A stretch of DNA of 64,000 bases from Papaver somniferum (lineage: Eukaryota; Streptophyta; Magnoliopsida; Ranunculales; Papaveraceae), in the NCBI RefSeq assembly GCF_003573695.1, contig NC_039362.1, positions 6,052,088 through 6,116,087 of the forward strand, read 5' to 3'. The notes beneath the pieces were generated by a model. That model made no database searches, was not told where the DNA came from, and saw only the letters and a program-made list of their open reading frames with translations. The position numbers and the translations under genes are program-made. The number at the start of each line of letters is the position of its first letter. Positions within the stretch are counted from its first letter, which is position 1. Positions 45,200 to 56,433 of this stretch are shown here, one piece after another.

Positions 45200-46538
45200 C
45201 AGGGACCGAAAGTGGTTGGATTTAATGATGTTTTGGGGCTTATTGAATATCAGAAGAGATGAAGAACTGAAATAGATATGGTATCAGTTGGGTTCGATAT
45301 TTACCATGGGTTTGAATAGATAAGATGGGGTATCAGTGGTTTGATGATCACCAGAAGCATACACTGATACCCCATCTTCTCATGATTCAATTGCAATGCT
45401 AGGGTTCAGCACAATAGTAATTGTGCTCTCAGTTATCCCTTGATGTAAGTTTTATTTTTATTTTTCTTTTCTTTTTAAAGTTTATTATTGATTTTAGATG
45501 AACTGATTGATAATTGGATTTCTACTAGTTCAATTTTCACAGGGGTTTCTACCTTCTGAGGCACCAATTTTCACAGGGGATTTATAAATGAGACCAAATC
45601 AAATAAGCTAAAGATGTAAAGTATGTTCTTGTGTGGTTTTTAGAAGTGCTGACCAAGGGTGTTTGATATCCAGCCTATAATTGCGCGACTTTAACGCAGA
45701 AACTGAGAAGGTTATGGTGAGTATCTCATCCATATGAATGAGATAAAACTGTTTGAATTTGGTAGATGGTAAACGATACCAGTTATAAATATAATGTCAC
45801 TTCAGATTTTACATTGTGGAATGAATTGAATTGTGAAATTTTCCATTCCCTGAATTTTCCTTAATAGAGCAAGTGTGAAAGTGTGGGAACACTAGGAAGT
45901 ATGCTTACAGTACTTCCAAATATATGTTGGAAATCTTGAGATTATTACAAGTTGTCTCATGTTTTAGTCAAGTTACTGTGCTTTGTTGAAGATTTTATCC
46001 AGCATTTAGAAGGGATTTACTTACCATCTTGTTCTGCGGCCATTTGTGAATCATGTTAAACTTGTATTTTGTATGGATATGCGTGGTTTCTACAATAATG
46101 GAGAGAGTGAAGGAACTTCCTGTTTTTTAATTGAATCGCAGTTGCTCTTTTCTACCCTGCCGTTTGTTAAATACTACGAACATCTGTGTGTCATCTATAA
46201 AGAAAATAGGTATACTTTGTTACCAACTTTGTGTTGGAAGATGACTACATGAATTATGCTTTTCCAAGCTATTTAGATCATGATTCCTTAGTTTCATGTT
46301 TATCAGCTAGGGTAGCCATATTCCCTCATATATCTGCTTACAGTTTTTTGTATTATTTTCGACTATTAGAATGTTCTACGGCCATTTGTGCAGTAATGTC
46401 AGTTTCTTGTTCGCAGAGCCTGGCTTTTTCCTTTTTGATTATATTCTTGTATTTTTTAAATCTATTGAAGGGTCCTGACTTTTGATTTATGAATCATCAA
46501 ATCTCATTATATATCAGTAATGCAATTTCTGTGCTCAG
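45200..46538. other. CACTA interior between Athila and RPS3 fragment
   Basis: Continuation of the CACTA leader-like sequence after the Athila insertion. GGTATCAGT words recur at 45280-45370. No coding similarity was recognised; part may be intron of the captured RPS3 gene or introns of a CACTA gene. Confidence 0.4.
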
Positions 46539-47337
46539 GGATTGTATGGTGTTTTGAGATTTATTATGGAAAGTGGTGCCTAAGGTTGCAAGGTACAATC
46601 TTCTACTATTCTTTCGTATATTCCGGTCTTAACCCTTTTTTCTGATTGATATGATATAAATTTCAAGTTTGTAATTGTTACAGGTTATTGTGAGTGAAAA
46701 GCTTAGGGAAGCTCGTGCAAAGTCAATGAAGTTCAAGGATGGATACATGATTTCTTCTGGTCAGCTAATTTACGAGTACATTGATTCAGCCGTTAGACAC
46801 GTCCTTCTTAGACTGGTCAGTTTCTACACCATTTATTGTTACTAACTTAAACTGTATCTTTCATTAGTATATTAATTGTTGTTTGGTTTACTTTTGTTTG
46901 TTTCATTTTTGTTTAGAGTGAGACAGTGGAGAGTATGAGGTGATGATTAAATAATTTCCCTATTGGTTTGATTGTCGAAACGGTGACATAAATGTATTCC
47001 GTCTATCTGATCATTCTCTCCAGTCCTACTAAAGAGCGCCTTTTTTTCTGTTTTACTTCTTTTGTTATGTGCCGAGTTATATTTTCTTTATTTCTGGAAA
47101 TTCCGTTCATCTTCTAACTTAAAGTTCATTGTTGTTTGTTTTGTTGAGCAAGGTGTTATTGGTATCAAGGTCAAGAACATGTTGGATTAGGATCCTAAAG
47201 GAAAGAATGGTCCAATGACTCCATTGCCTGATGTTACCATCCACCAACCTAAGGTTGAAGAAGACTTCGTCAGGACTTCAATGATTGCTCCTACCGAAAT
47301 AGAAATGGCAGTTCCCCCACAAATGATAGTAACTTGA
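46539..47337 (+). pseudogene. RPS3: Captured ribosomal protein S3 gene fragment
   Basis: Three exon blocks of cytosolic 40S ribosomal protein S3, in order and orientation with introns kept. 46539-46592 reads YGVLRFIMESGA, stop, GC. 46684-46815 reads [40 protein letters not shown] and LLR. 47153-47337 reads GVIGIKVKNMLD, stop, DPKGKNGPMTPLPDV and IEMAVPPQMIVT. Splice motifs are recognisable (AAG/GTACAA, TTACAG/GTT, GAGCAAG/GTG). These are the middle and C-terminal parts of S3; the N-terminal KH part is absent. Two nonsense changes (Lys to TAA at 46581, Trp to TAG at 47188) and a phase error at the last junction make it non-coding for S3. Retained introns show DNA-level capture, not a retrocopy. 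Confidence 0.85.
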
Positions 47338-47513
47338 ATGGGATGCGGTTTCCAGATTCATTATGATCTGGCATACAGTGTGTGATTACTGCTCATGTGC
47401 ATGATGCTTATGTCTACATGCCAACTTCAGAGTTCAAGTATGTTAGTAATGCTGTCGGAAGTTTTATTACATGGCCCAAGGATCGATTAGTGTTCCCATA
47501 TACATCTTCATAA
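47300..47513 (+). pseudogene. CACTA accessory-protein remnant (DUF8039-like end)
   Basis: In the frame overlapping the RPS3 tail the plus strand reads RNGSSPTNDSNLNGMRFPDS, a stop, then IQCVITAHVHDAYVYMPTSE and FKYVSNAVGSFITWPKDRLV to a TAA at 47511. The AVGSFITWPKDRL block is characteristic of the conserved C-terminal domain of accessory ORFs in plant CACTA elements. The reading is short and contains one stop. Its overlap with the last RPS3 exon suggests that the capture joined host exons to the transposon gene. Confidence 0.55.
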
Positions 47514-48287
47514 TATTTTTGGAGTGTGTTTAGAAAACTTAACTTTTGTATCACTGCCATTTTTTTGAATGTATGTGGTTAACACTAGTAGGTTAACTTG
47601 AATGAATGTAAGTGTATTGCACTGGCAGGTTAATGTGAATGTGAAATACTTTCGACAATCCAGTTTCAGCTATAATTTTTTTTTTCAAAATAGTTTTATG
47701 CACACAACTTCTAATAAAAGTTGTAGTTACACATTCATTTACAGAAAACAGAAGTTGTTACTTCAAATATTTCAACTGTTAAGGGTATTGTAAAAACAAA
47801 TCTTGCAACATAAGTAGGAGTTGTTCAGTATAGTTGTACAACTCTAGGAAGTGTAATGATAGTAGTATTCACAATACTAATCGATGTTGTCTTCCAGTTC
47901 TCGACTACGAAATAGTTACTTTACAACATAAGTTTGTGTTGTCTAAGATAGTTCGACAATTCATACAGGTGTTGTGAAAATATTATTCATAATACTGGTA
48001 ATTGTTGTTGCATATGTTTCTACGATATGCTACTTATGTTGTCCACGATTGTTCTACAATACAAGCAAGAGTTGTGTTAGGTTATCAAAAAAAATCGAAA
48101 GAGAATCACAACATCGACAAACTATTGTCGAATCATGAAGCAAATCACCCTTTACAACACTTGTCAACCATTGTAGAAAAACTTGGACTTTCTACAATAC
48201 CCCCGTTCCACAATGCATGAAATGGAGTTGTCGTAGGGGTAATGCAACTCTTATCTTGTGTCGTCAATGATGATTTTTCCCGTAGTG
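47514..48287. repeat. Right subterminal region of the CACTA element
   Basis: AT-rich sequence crowded with GTTGT and ACAAC words from 47690 on (for example GTTGTACAACTCTAGG, AAGAGTTGTGTTAGG). It ends in the CACTA terminus. It mirrors the motif set of the left end. Confidence 0.7.
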
Positions 48288-48303
48288 TTATATCCGCAAT
48301 GAC

Positions 48304-48630
48304 TTACTCGATATCCGCCAGAGCAACATTTATCTCTCCAAGCAAACGATCCGCCAAGTCGCGGGCAGAAACAACATCATCAAGAGCGTTTTGAACATCA
48401 GCAGCAACGGGTCCGGACGACTGGAGTTCTCGAGCCTTAAGAAATGCTTCATAACATCGGTCAAATTGAGCCCGAGTCTCAACACTACTCGCCACTCTCC
48501 TCCCCCTAATCAACTCTATCTCGGCTCTCACAAGCCGTAAGCGACTCAACTCGGATCCCTTCCTGTAAGAGGTTCCCAGCGCTGGTACAGAAGCTAAAGC
48601 CAACATATAGCCATGTAAGTGCATAGCCAT
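48304..48630 (-). CDS. Antisense module D (helical, A/D type)
   Basis: Open frame of 108 codons from ATG at 48630 to TAA at 48304: MAMHLHGYMLALASVPALGT, SELSRLRLVRAEIELIRGRR, a helical middle and LDDVVSARDLADRLLGE, ending VALADIE. It is clearly homologous to module A (LHGYVLALAPVPSL; ELARLLLVKVEVGILRE; CRALDNALVVRHKADRLY). No signal peptide or membrane segment; heptad-like Leu pattern. The terminal codons read GA/GTAAGT, a perfect plant donor, so the ORF may be an exon continuing into module E. Function unknown; it belongs to the cargo of the Tat-like element. Confidence 0.55.
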   Translation of the reverse strand: MAMHLHGYMLALASVPALGTSYRKGSELSRLRLVRAEIELIRGRRVASSVETRAQFDRCYEAFLKARELQSSGPVAADVQNALDDVVSARDLADRLLGEINVALADIE

Positions 48631-48671
48631 AGAACCCTAAATGCAAACTTTGAAAAATAAAAGTATAGAAG

Positions 48672-49455
48672 TGTTGGGTGCAATAACCAAAAACAAAGAA
48701 AAATCAAATAAGCAAAAGTTATTGATACTTAGCTCCTTTATAATGGAAGTGATTGCTTTGACGAAACGAACAAGCTCCCCATATCTCCGCAACAGCAACA
48801 TGGCTAAACTTTGGAAAATAGAGTGAGTCGCGTGTTCAACACGCTGTCCTTAAGACATTAGCGCCCGTCTACACTCAAGAGTGATGTTATAGCCCTCACA
48901 GGACGGATATCTCCAGTATAAAACACCCTAATACACCTACTACTAGCATATGTAGTAGATGCTCAACTTGAGCTTGGCAACTCCGAAAAAACATTAAGGA
49001 AAATCGCGAATGCTAAAGAAAGCAATACAAACTATTTTTCCTTGGGGGTCTCTCTAGAATATAGAGAATCCCCTTGGGGGTCTCTCCAAAATATAGAGAA
49101 CCCCTTTCCCATGTTTTCCCTTAGGGGTCCCTCTAAAATAAAGATAAACCCCTTTTCATATAGGGGTCCCTCTAAAATATAGAGCAACCCCCTTTCCCAT
49201 ATAGAGGTCCCTCTAAAATATAGAGCAACGCCTTTTCATGTATCTTTTACAAAAGTAGTGAAGTGTTTATATAATTGACAAATACAACTTAAGAAGAGCT
49301 CCTCCCCTATGCGGGACTAAAAATCTTATATAGTCTCTTAAAAACAGCTAAAGAGTGGATACTCCACTATGTGGGACTAATAAGTTTTTTCATTCACAAA
49401 AGAAACACTAAACTGAAATCTTTAAAAAGTATTTTTATTAATCGTTTTTCCAACA
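48672..49455 (-). repeat. 3' LTR of the copia element
   Basis: Contains a minus-strand TATATAAAC box at 49265-49273 and tandem 40-bp units around the words GGGGTCCCTCTAAAATATAG (49050-49240). One unit more than in the other LTR accounts for the 40-bp length difference. Confidence 0.9.
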
Positions 49456-49466
49456 ATCCCCCACAT
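49456..49466 (-). other. Copia polypurine tract
   Basis: The minus strand reads ATGTGGGGGAT directly before TGTTGG of the 3' LTR. Confidence 0.7.
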
Positions 49467-50369
49467 GAATGAAAACTCAATAAAACGTGAAAAACACAAA
49501 TAGATCTTGGTAAATCAACAACCCAATATCACGACCCGAACTGACTGAACAGACAGACAGATCGTTCATGTTGAAGTCATACTAGCCATTTCAATGTCCT
49601 CTCCTTCACACAACAGTGTGTTGATCCCAGGGTCATACTATGGATTGCATAAATCATAATAGTATAGAGAGCTTTCATCTTTAGGTTCTCACAAGTGAGA
49701 CTAAAGGTTTCTTTCACCAAAGTGAAAAATCATGAACTAGTGAACCCTTAGGTCCTAAGATCTAGTAATACCAAGACATTAAAATCAACATAAAACTCAT
49801 TTTCTCAAAATGAATTAAAAATAGATAAAAACGAAAAACATGAAATACCATTATAGGCAGAGGTGTCCATGAGGTCTTGAACCTTTGCTTAGTGAGAGAT
49901 TACCGGAACTACTTTCTAGACAGTGAACGTGATGTCTTGAACTGCTAGCGTTTGGTGTAATCCGCGATAATAACCATGCATGATATATCCAAGGTTGCTG
50001 TCAAGCTCGTGTCGTTGTGTCCGTTTTGGCCCTGGACGTATCCTGTTTCTCAAAATGCTCTAGAGAATCATCTCATATTCTCATAGTAAGCGACCCATTT
50101 CCTCATTCAGATAGGTGAATTCCATCAAGAGTGTTTACTGCTACACCCCACTTCAATCTTAAATTGAAACTATAGAACTCATTAAGACTTATTAAAAGTC
50201 ATCCTCCACATGCAGTCACACTATCACGTCTACACCATAGGGAAGGGACAGAGAATGAAAATTTCTGATAGTGTTTACCTTTACCCACCACAAATTAGTT
50301 TCTCATTCGAAACCTTGATCATGGGATCTCAAGTCAGTAAGGTTGAGTATCCTTCATGGAAAGTTTAAT
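49467..50369 (-). other. Copia 3' region, no ORF
   Basis: Non-coding sequence between the end of RNase H and the polypurine tract. Nothing else recognised. Confidence 0.5.
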
Positions 50370-50970
50370 ATATGAGCTTAAGCCCCAACCCCCTCGATGC
50401 ATTTTTAACTATCTCTTTGTACAAACCTTTCGTCAAAGGTTTTGCGAAATTTTCCTTGGACTTTATCCAATCAATGGAAATAACGCCGATTGAGATTAGT
50501 TATTTCTTAGCTTTAACTATTATAGCTTGGCTAACACAATGTATAGATATAGCTTGCACAGGCCTATGCCAGAGAGGAATGTCTTCTAAAAATCATCTTA
50601 GGCACTCGGCCCCTTCTCGTGCTTTATCTAACGCAATACTCTTAGATTCCATAATGAATTGAGCAATATATGTTTGTCTGAAAATCTTCCAATAACAAAC
50701 CCTCTTGCTAGAGTGAAAACATATCCACTCGTAGACTTAGACTCCTCTGAGTCAACTATCCAGTTTGCATCACAAAGTCCCTCAAGGACAACAAGATACC
50801 TTTCATAAATAAAACAAAAGGTAATAGAGTATTTTAGGTACCATAATACTCTACTAATCACATCCCAATGCTCTTTTTCTGGACTACAAGTATATATACT
50901 TAACTTACTCACAATATAGGCAATGTATGGACTCTTACAGTTCATTAAATTCATCAGTCATCCTATAACT
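50370..50970 (-). pseudogene. Copia RNase H (broken)
   Basis: The minus strand gives YIVSKLSIYTCSPEKEHWDV, SRVLWYLKYSITFCFIYERY and LCDANWIVDSEESKSTSGYV at 50690-50950. After a frame change come SIALDKAREGAEWL, VISIDWIKSKENFAKPLTKG and LYKEIVKNASRGLGLK, ending near 50372. CDAxW with the following DS is the RNase H signature of copia pol. Confidence 0.8.
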
Positions 50971-51715
50971 CTTGAGTATTCATGTTAAGATATTCCATTA
51001 CCCTTATTTTTCCTTGAGACTACAAGAATAATTGTATGAAGTACAAGCAGGCTTACAATCAGACTGATTGTATATCTTAAGCACAACTCAACATAATGAG
51101 AATGACTATGACTATAAATGTTTGATTATCTTCTAATCCTTATCCCTAAGATTAGATAAAAAGGTCCCAAGTCTTTCAAGTCAATGTTCTCATTCAGTGC
51201 ATGTTTTTAGTGGAATTAATCACATCTATGTTTGTATCAAGCATATCATCAACATACAAGCATACAATCACACAGGCATGCTTAACAAGTTACTTGTAAA
51301 TATACTTGTCAGATTCATTAATTTAAATCCAATATTCATTATCACATGATTAAATTTTCCATGTCACTATTTACGTGCTTATTTGAAAACCATACAAAGA
51401 TTTTTCAACTTACAAACTTTGTCTTCACAACCTTTCACTACAAAATATTCAGGTTGATCTATGTAAATTTCTTTATCTAATTCACGGTTTTAGAAAACCT
51501 GTCTTAACATCCATATGATGTATCTCTAAGTTTTTTATGGTAGTAATAATAATTAGCATCTCAACGGAAGTAATTCTTGTCACAGGCGAATTAGAATCAA
51601 GGAAATGTACACATACTTTTAGTTTATATCCTTTAGATATCAACCTAGCCTCATATTTTTCCACAGTTCCATCTACCTTACGTTTCCTCTTAATGACTCA
51701 TTTACATCCCATGGT
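50971..51715 (-). pseudogene. Copia RT, second part (broken)
   Basis: KRKRKVDGTVEKYEARLISK, VTRITSVEMLIIITTIKNLE and IHHMDVKTGFLKP are at 51480-51700 and match the plus-strand fragment at 1-720. Traces of the YVDDM region and its downstream helices follow to about 51000 with many stops. The 5' side ends at the CTTAC duplication of the solo LTR. Confidence 0.75.
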
Positions 51716-51720
51716 CTTAC

Positions 51721-53265
51721 TGATAGACGCATTTATGTGTCTAATATGTCTCTATTGTATGTATTGTTAGTGCTCAATTTTGTATTTATTGTGTTCTTTT
51801 ATGTCTTTGTAGGAATTCTTAGAGAAATAAGCTCTTGCGGCGATATTGGCTCAAAAAGTGGTGTTTTACACCCGAGGATAGAGTACTAAAGGCACCCTCG
51901 AAATGCACCGGAAGCGTCCCAGAAATGTGCCGGAGGAATCCAGAAAAATTATTATTTCCACCCCAAAATTACTATTTCCACCCCAATTGCTATTCACACC
52001 CCCAGTTTGGATAGGGGGACACCATCTTCTTCATTTCAAAAAACTGAATTTTGGCGGGAAAACGTGCATGAGAACTGGCAGAAGTTTGATCGAATTTTTT
52101 TAACGTGTTATAGGGAGATTAAATGGCTGAGACTTGGCAGGAATATGTGATTAAGCCTAAGGAATATATTTTGGGTGTCGGGTCCGATCGAATTTGGCTA
52201 GAATCGTCTAGGAAATTCACGAATTGGGAACAGGGCAGTTCATGTCTGTCACGGGTTTGAGAGAATTTTTGGAGGAATTCGAACGTGTTCTGATGATGCA
52301 TGGAGGACTCTAACACACTTTTGGACCGTGTAGAAGACAATTAAGGTGAGTTTCCATGAAATTAACAGCTGCAGATACGTAATCGAAATAAAAAAGGAAA
52401 AAAATATATTATGAACTGCCCGAGTAATGGAAGATTTTTGGGAGTTATTGCAAAGGATTTCGTCTACCTGTTGAGTATAAAAAGACTTCTGGGGTAGAGT
52501 AGAAGGCTGTCGAGAGTGGGGAGGAGAGAAGGAACGCTGCAGAATCGAGAACCATGATTTCTCTCTGCTGCTGCTGCTGCCATTGATGAAGATGAAGAAC
52601 ACGAAGAACAGACAGCCAAAGACCGTCGTTCTTCAACAGTGTCTAAGACGCACGCGCGAGGGTCGTAGTTCGTCGTACAACAGCAGTTACAGTTTATCGT
52701 TCTTCTTGTAACAGCTGAACAGCGCCTTTGCAACAGTTATTTATGTTGCGATTTTTTTTGTTCAATTGTTTTACACCTTTTCATCATTTGTAAACCACTT
52801 TTTGAGCAATAAATAATTATTTTGAGAGCATTTTTACTATGATGAGCTAAAACCCAACACTGGGACGACGGAGGAGGCCAAACTTCATACTTGGGGTAAT
52901 TTCATTTAATTCTTTTTTATGACTTTTGCATTAATTTAAAATTGAAATATGATTTGAATTAATTGGTTGTTATTTAATTTGATGATGTATGCTTGGCTTA
53001 GGTGTTTTGATACATCATGCTTAGGACTTACAATCAATGTTTTGAGAATCAATCTTGGCAATAAATTAGAGTCGATATATTTAATATAATTTTTTTGAGA
53101 TATTATTTATAAAAGAATTATTATTTGAACCTTAAGAAATGAAATTGGCGGAATCCTAGTCCCAGTACCTCTCCCCATTGTGACAAATATTGTGTATATA
53201 TTTTATTTTTAAATCTTTACAAGTCCGAGCAACGAACTTTTACTACCACTTTCAAAACTACAACA
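51721..53265 (+). repeat. Solo LTR (1545 bp) of a gypsy-like element
   Basis: TGATAGACGC at the start and ACTACAACA at the end, with the 5-bp duplication CTTAC on both sides (51716-51720, 53266-53270). GTATAAAAAGACTTC near 52477 is a TATA box on the plus strand and sets the orientation. No second LTR or internal region exists, so the element was lost by LTR-LTR recombination. It interrupts the copia RT between a GSK and a following Thr codon. Family not identified; length and TGAT start suit gypsy elements. Confidence 0.8.
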
Positions 53266-53270
53266 CTTAC

Positions 53271-53690
53271 TCCCCGGAGGTAAACTAGCATGATCCCAAG
53301 TCTGGTTCAGACGGACTTTGTCCATTTCACTAAATGAAGCTTCTTAGCAGAGTGGGGTTTTGGTAAATGTTATGGACGAAGCTAGGCATAATATGAAGTC
53401 AGTTCCAAAGGAGGTTTTGGTTCTAGCCTTTTTAAATCTCCTAGGCTCAATCTCAACTTCATCTTTCTCTAAAGGTAAAGTCTGACTGGTTTAAGGGACA
53501 TCTAGGGGATTAAAACCTCGCTTACGAGAGTCGATGTTCAAAGGAAAAACATTTTCAAAAAACACAACATCCCTAGATTCCATAATAGAACTCACACCAA
53601 TTTCAGAAAATTCAGAAATCACAACCATAATTCTATATGCAGTAGTATGCTCAGGATACCCTATGAAGACACAGTCAACAGTTTTGGGTC
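53271..53690 (-). pseudogene. Copia integrase-RT linker (broken)
   Basis: The minus strand reads VDCVFIGYPEHTTAYRIMVV, VSSIMESRDVVFFENVFPLN, then EPRRFKKARTKTSFGTDFI and FSEMDKVRLNQTWDHASLPP up to the solo-LTR insertion. A stop after DVP and others show decay. Confidence 0.75.
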
Positions 53691-54455
53691 CTATATTTTA
53701 GGTTTAGGGATGGCAACCTTAGCTAAACACCCCCACATTTTGAAGTATGCAAAATAAGGTTGTCTACCTTTCCACAATTCGTATGGAGTTTTATCTGATC
53801 CTTTAAAAGGTACTCTGTTCGGGATATAGCAGGCTGAGATGACATCTTCCCCCCACAAGTTCGAAGGTAATCCTGAACTAATTAACATGGAATTCATCAT
53901 CTCCTTAAGGGTGCGGTTCTTATGTCCAGCTACACCATTCGACTGCGGTGAATAAGGAGGGGTAACCTCGTGTATTATGCCATTTTCTACACAGAAATCT
54001 CTTATAGGAGTTATGTACTCACCACCACGGTCAGACCTAATAGTTTTAATGGTAGTATTCAATTGGTTTTCAACTTCTATTTTATACCTCTTAAAGGATT
54101 CTAAGGCATCATCCTTACCTCTAAGCAATTATATATGACAATACCTAGTACAGTCGTCTATAAAAGTAACAAACCATTTCTTACCACCTCTAGTTTGAAT
54201 TTATTTCATGTCAACTAGGTCTGAGTGAATTAATTCTAAGGGTTTAGAATTTCTATGAAAATTTTTGCTAAAAGGTTTTCTAGCATACTTTGATTCTACG
54301 CATATTTCACATTTGTGTTTCTTTTCCAAACTAAATTTGGGTATGCAGCCTACATTAGCTAGTTTAAGCATAGACTTATAATTTACATGTCCAAGTCTAT
54401 CATGCCAAACATTCAAAGACTCACAAAACAAAGCACAAGAATCAACTGTGTTCAA
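53691..54455 (-). pseudogene. Copia integrase (catalytic Glu lost)
   Basis: 54201-54455 has WHDRLGHVNYKSMLKLANVG and KCEICVESKYARKPF, the zinc module, and LIHSDLVDMK with the first catalytic Asp. After a break, 53691-54128 has TIRSDRGGEYITPIRDFCVE (second Asp) and SPQSNGVAGHKNRTLKEMMN. In this motif copia integrases carry Glu where Gly-His is seen here, so the third catalytic residue is gone. ISACYIPNRVPFKGSDKTPY and ELWKGRQPYFAYFKMWGCLA complete the tail. Confidence 0.85.
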
Positions 54456-55548
54456 TTTATAAGATTTTTCTTTAAGCTTATAAAGACCCTAAGTCTTATA
54501 ACCGTCGCCTAACAAATCACTGCCCTTAGTTACAACAAGTTTTCTAAATTCAGTTAAGATCTTCAATCTTTTATCATCTACAACAGAACAAGATACAAGA
54601 TTCTTGCATATGCCCAGAACATGAAAACTTCATTCAACGTGAGGATATTACAGATATGAGCTGCTGCTCGACCTTTCTCTTTTATGCAACTTATGTCGCA
54701 ATTGAGTTACTCATATAGAGTTTCTTTACATCCTCTATCCTATGATAGAAGGTGAACAGGTCTATGTTTCAATAAACATGCTTGGTGGCTCCAGAATCCA
54801 CCCACAAATATCTCACATTGGTTATTAAAATAACTTCCGACATCATGCCACTGAACTCGTACTAGTTTGTTTTCAACTAAATTAGCATTAACTTTCTACT
54901 TATTAAGGTTTTACGTTGTCTACAATTACTGCCATTTGACCAGGAATTTTACAAACATAACAAACATCCTTAATTAAAGTAATGCTAGATTTAGGTCTTG
55001 AAACATACATTTTTTACAAGATCTATGCAAAGTGTTGCATTTGATGTTTTCACATTTTTAATCTTTGGAAGATTTGTTTCCAACCACATGCGGCTATTAG
55101 CCATGTCCCTCGGAGATGACACCTTTATTCACAAATCACAATTCCAGATCAGAAAGTAAAATATGATTTTTGAAGATAACATCTAAATTTACAAACTTCG
55201 TTTGAATCACCATTTCAAAAAGCTCATGGTTACCCCATAAATAATAATTTTGTCAATAACAAAATTCTGCTCGTCAGAATTTTACAGAAACATTTCTCTG
55301 TTTTGTAAAATATCAAAAAAAAAATACTTTTACAACTCCAAAAATTCAAAAACTTTACGTGGGTAACTATCAGGATGTATACTACATTTGGTCAAAAGGG
55401 CTCTCCGAAATTCCCTCTAGGTTAAGAGATATACTGGAAACTCTACAGCTGACCAAAAATTCGTTTTTGTTTTTCACTCCACAATTAACATCCATGATTC
55501 ACAAAACCAATCATTTTCGATTATTACAAATAACTAATGTCTTAAGAT
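54456..55548 (-). other. Copia protease/gag region, highly decayed
   Basis: Expected to hold gag and protease but only scraps are legible. The interval is too short for a full gag-protease, so a deletion is likely. Confidence 0.45.
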
Positions 55549-56292
55549 TTTTGGGTGCAATAATCAAAAACAAAGAAAAATCAAATAAGCAAAAGTTATT
55601 GATACTTAGCTCCTTTATAATGGAAGTGATTGCTTTGACGAAACGAACAAGCTCCCCATATCTCCGCGACAGCAACAGAGCTAAACTTTGGAAAATAGAG
55701 TGAGTCGCGTGTTCAACACGCTGTCCTTAAGACATTAGCGCCCGGCTACACTCAAGAGTGATGCTGTAGCCCCCACAGGACGGATATCTCCAGGATAAAA
55801 CACCCTAATACACCTACTACTAGCATATGTAGTAGATGCTCAACTTGATCTTCGCAACTCCGAAAAAACATTAAGGAAAATCGTGAATGCTAAAGAAAGT
55901 AATACAAACTATTTTCCCTTGGGGGGTCTCTCTAGAATATAGAGAATCCCCTTGGGGGTCTCTCCAAAATATAGAGAACCCCTTTCCCATGTTTTCCCTT
56001 AGGGGTCCCTCTAAAATATAGAGCAACCCCTTTTCATATAGGGGTCCGTCTAAAATATAGAGCAACCCCTTTTCATGTGTCTTGTACAAAAGTAGTGAAA
56101 TGTTTATATAATTGACAAATACAACTTAAGAAGAGCTCCTCCCCTATGTGGGACTAAAAATCTTATATAGTCTCTTAAAAACAACTAAAGAGTGGATACT
56201 CCACTATGTGGGAATAATATGTTTTTTCATTCACAAAAAAAACACTAAATTAAAATCTTTAAAAAATATTTTTATTTATCGTTTTTCCAACA
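55549..56292 (-). repeat. 5' LTR of the copia element
   Basis: Direct repeat of 48672-49455. A minus-strand TATATAAAC box lies at 56102-56110. It lacks one 40-bp unit relative to the other LTR. Confidence 0.9.
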
Positions 56293-56433
56293 AGAAGTAA
56301 AGCAACACAACACCCGAAAGAGGCTATTTATAGAAAATTCTATAAAATACTGTATTTATTACCACTTCATAACTACCATCTATTACATTTCACATTTACT
56401 ACACCTTACATTTAATTACCCAAAAAAAGAAAA

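Larger units (their letters stand above)
28030..48287. mobile_element. CACTA transposon carrying satellite, RPS3 and Athila
   Basis: The left end CACTACAGGAAAAAT (28030) and right end, read in reverse, CACTACGGGAAAAAT (48287) form the terminal inverted repeat. Both are flanked by the 3-bp duplication TTA (28027-28029 and 48288-48290), diagnostic of CACTA insertion. Subterminal ACAAC/GTTGT motifs crowd both ends. The total is 20,258 bp, of which 12,559 is a later Athila insertion, leaving about 7.7 kb. The interior holds a ~150-bp satellite array, a 122-bp repeat, a promoter/leader-like stretch, captured RPS3 exons and an accessory-protein remnant. No intact TNPD-type transposase was found, so it is non-autonomous. 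It split the antisense modules D and E of the Tat-like element. Confidence 0.85.
48672..56292 (-). mobile_element. Copia element with LTRs and a nested solo LTR
   Basis: On the minus strand the element begins TGTTGGAAAA (56292) and ends in CCCAACA (48672). The plus-strand duplication AGAAG lies at 48667-48671 and 56293-56297. LTRs are 48672-49455 (784 bp) and 55549-56292 (744 bp). The interior, read on the minus strand, has integrase, RT and RNase H in copia order, broken in many places, and a reduced gag. LTRs differ at roughly 3 percent by eye, so it is older than the Athila copy. It split the antisense modules C and D. A tRNA-Met-type primer site is not recognisable after the 5' LTR. Confidence 0.9.

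Noticed and set aside
52249..52733. Overlapping minus-strand ORFs of 63-117 codons in the solo LTR
   Set aside because: They run against the LTR orientation set by its TATA box and are serine- and cysteine-rich readings of simple sequence.
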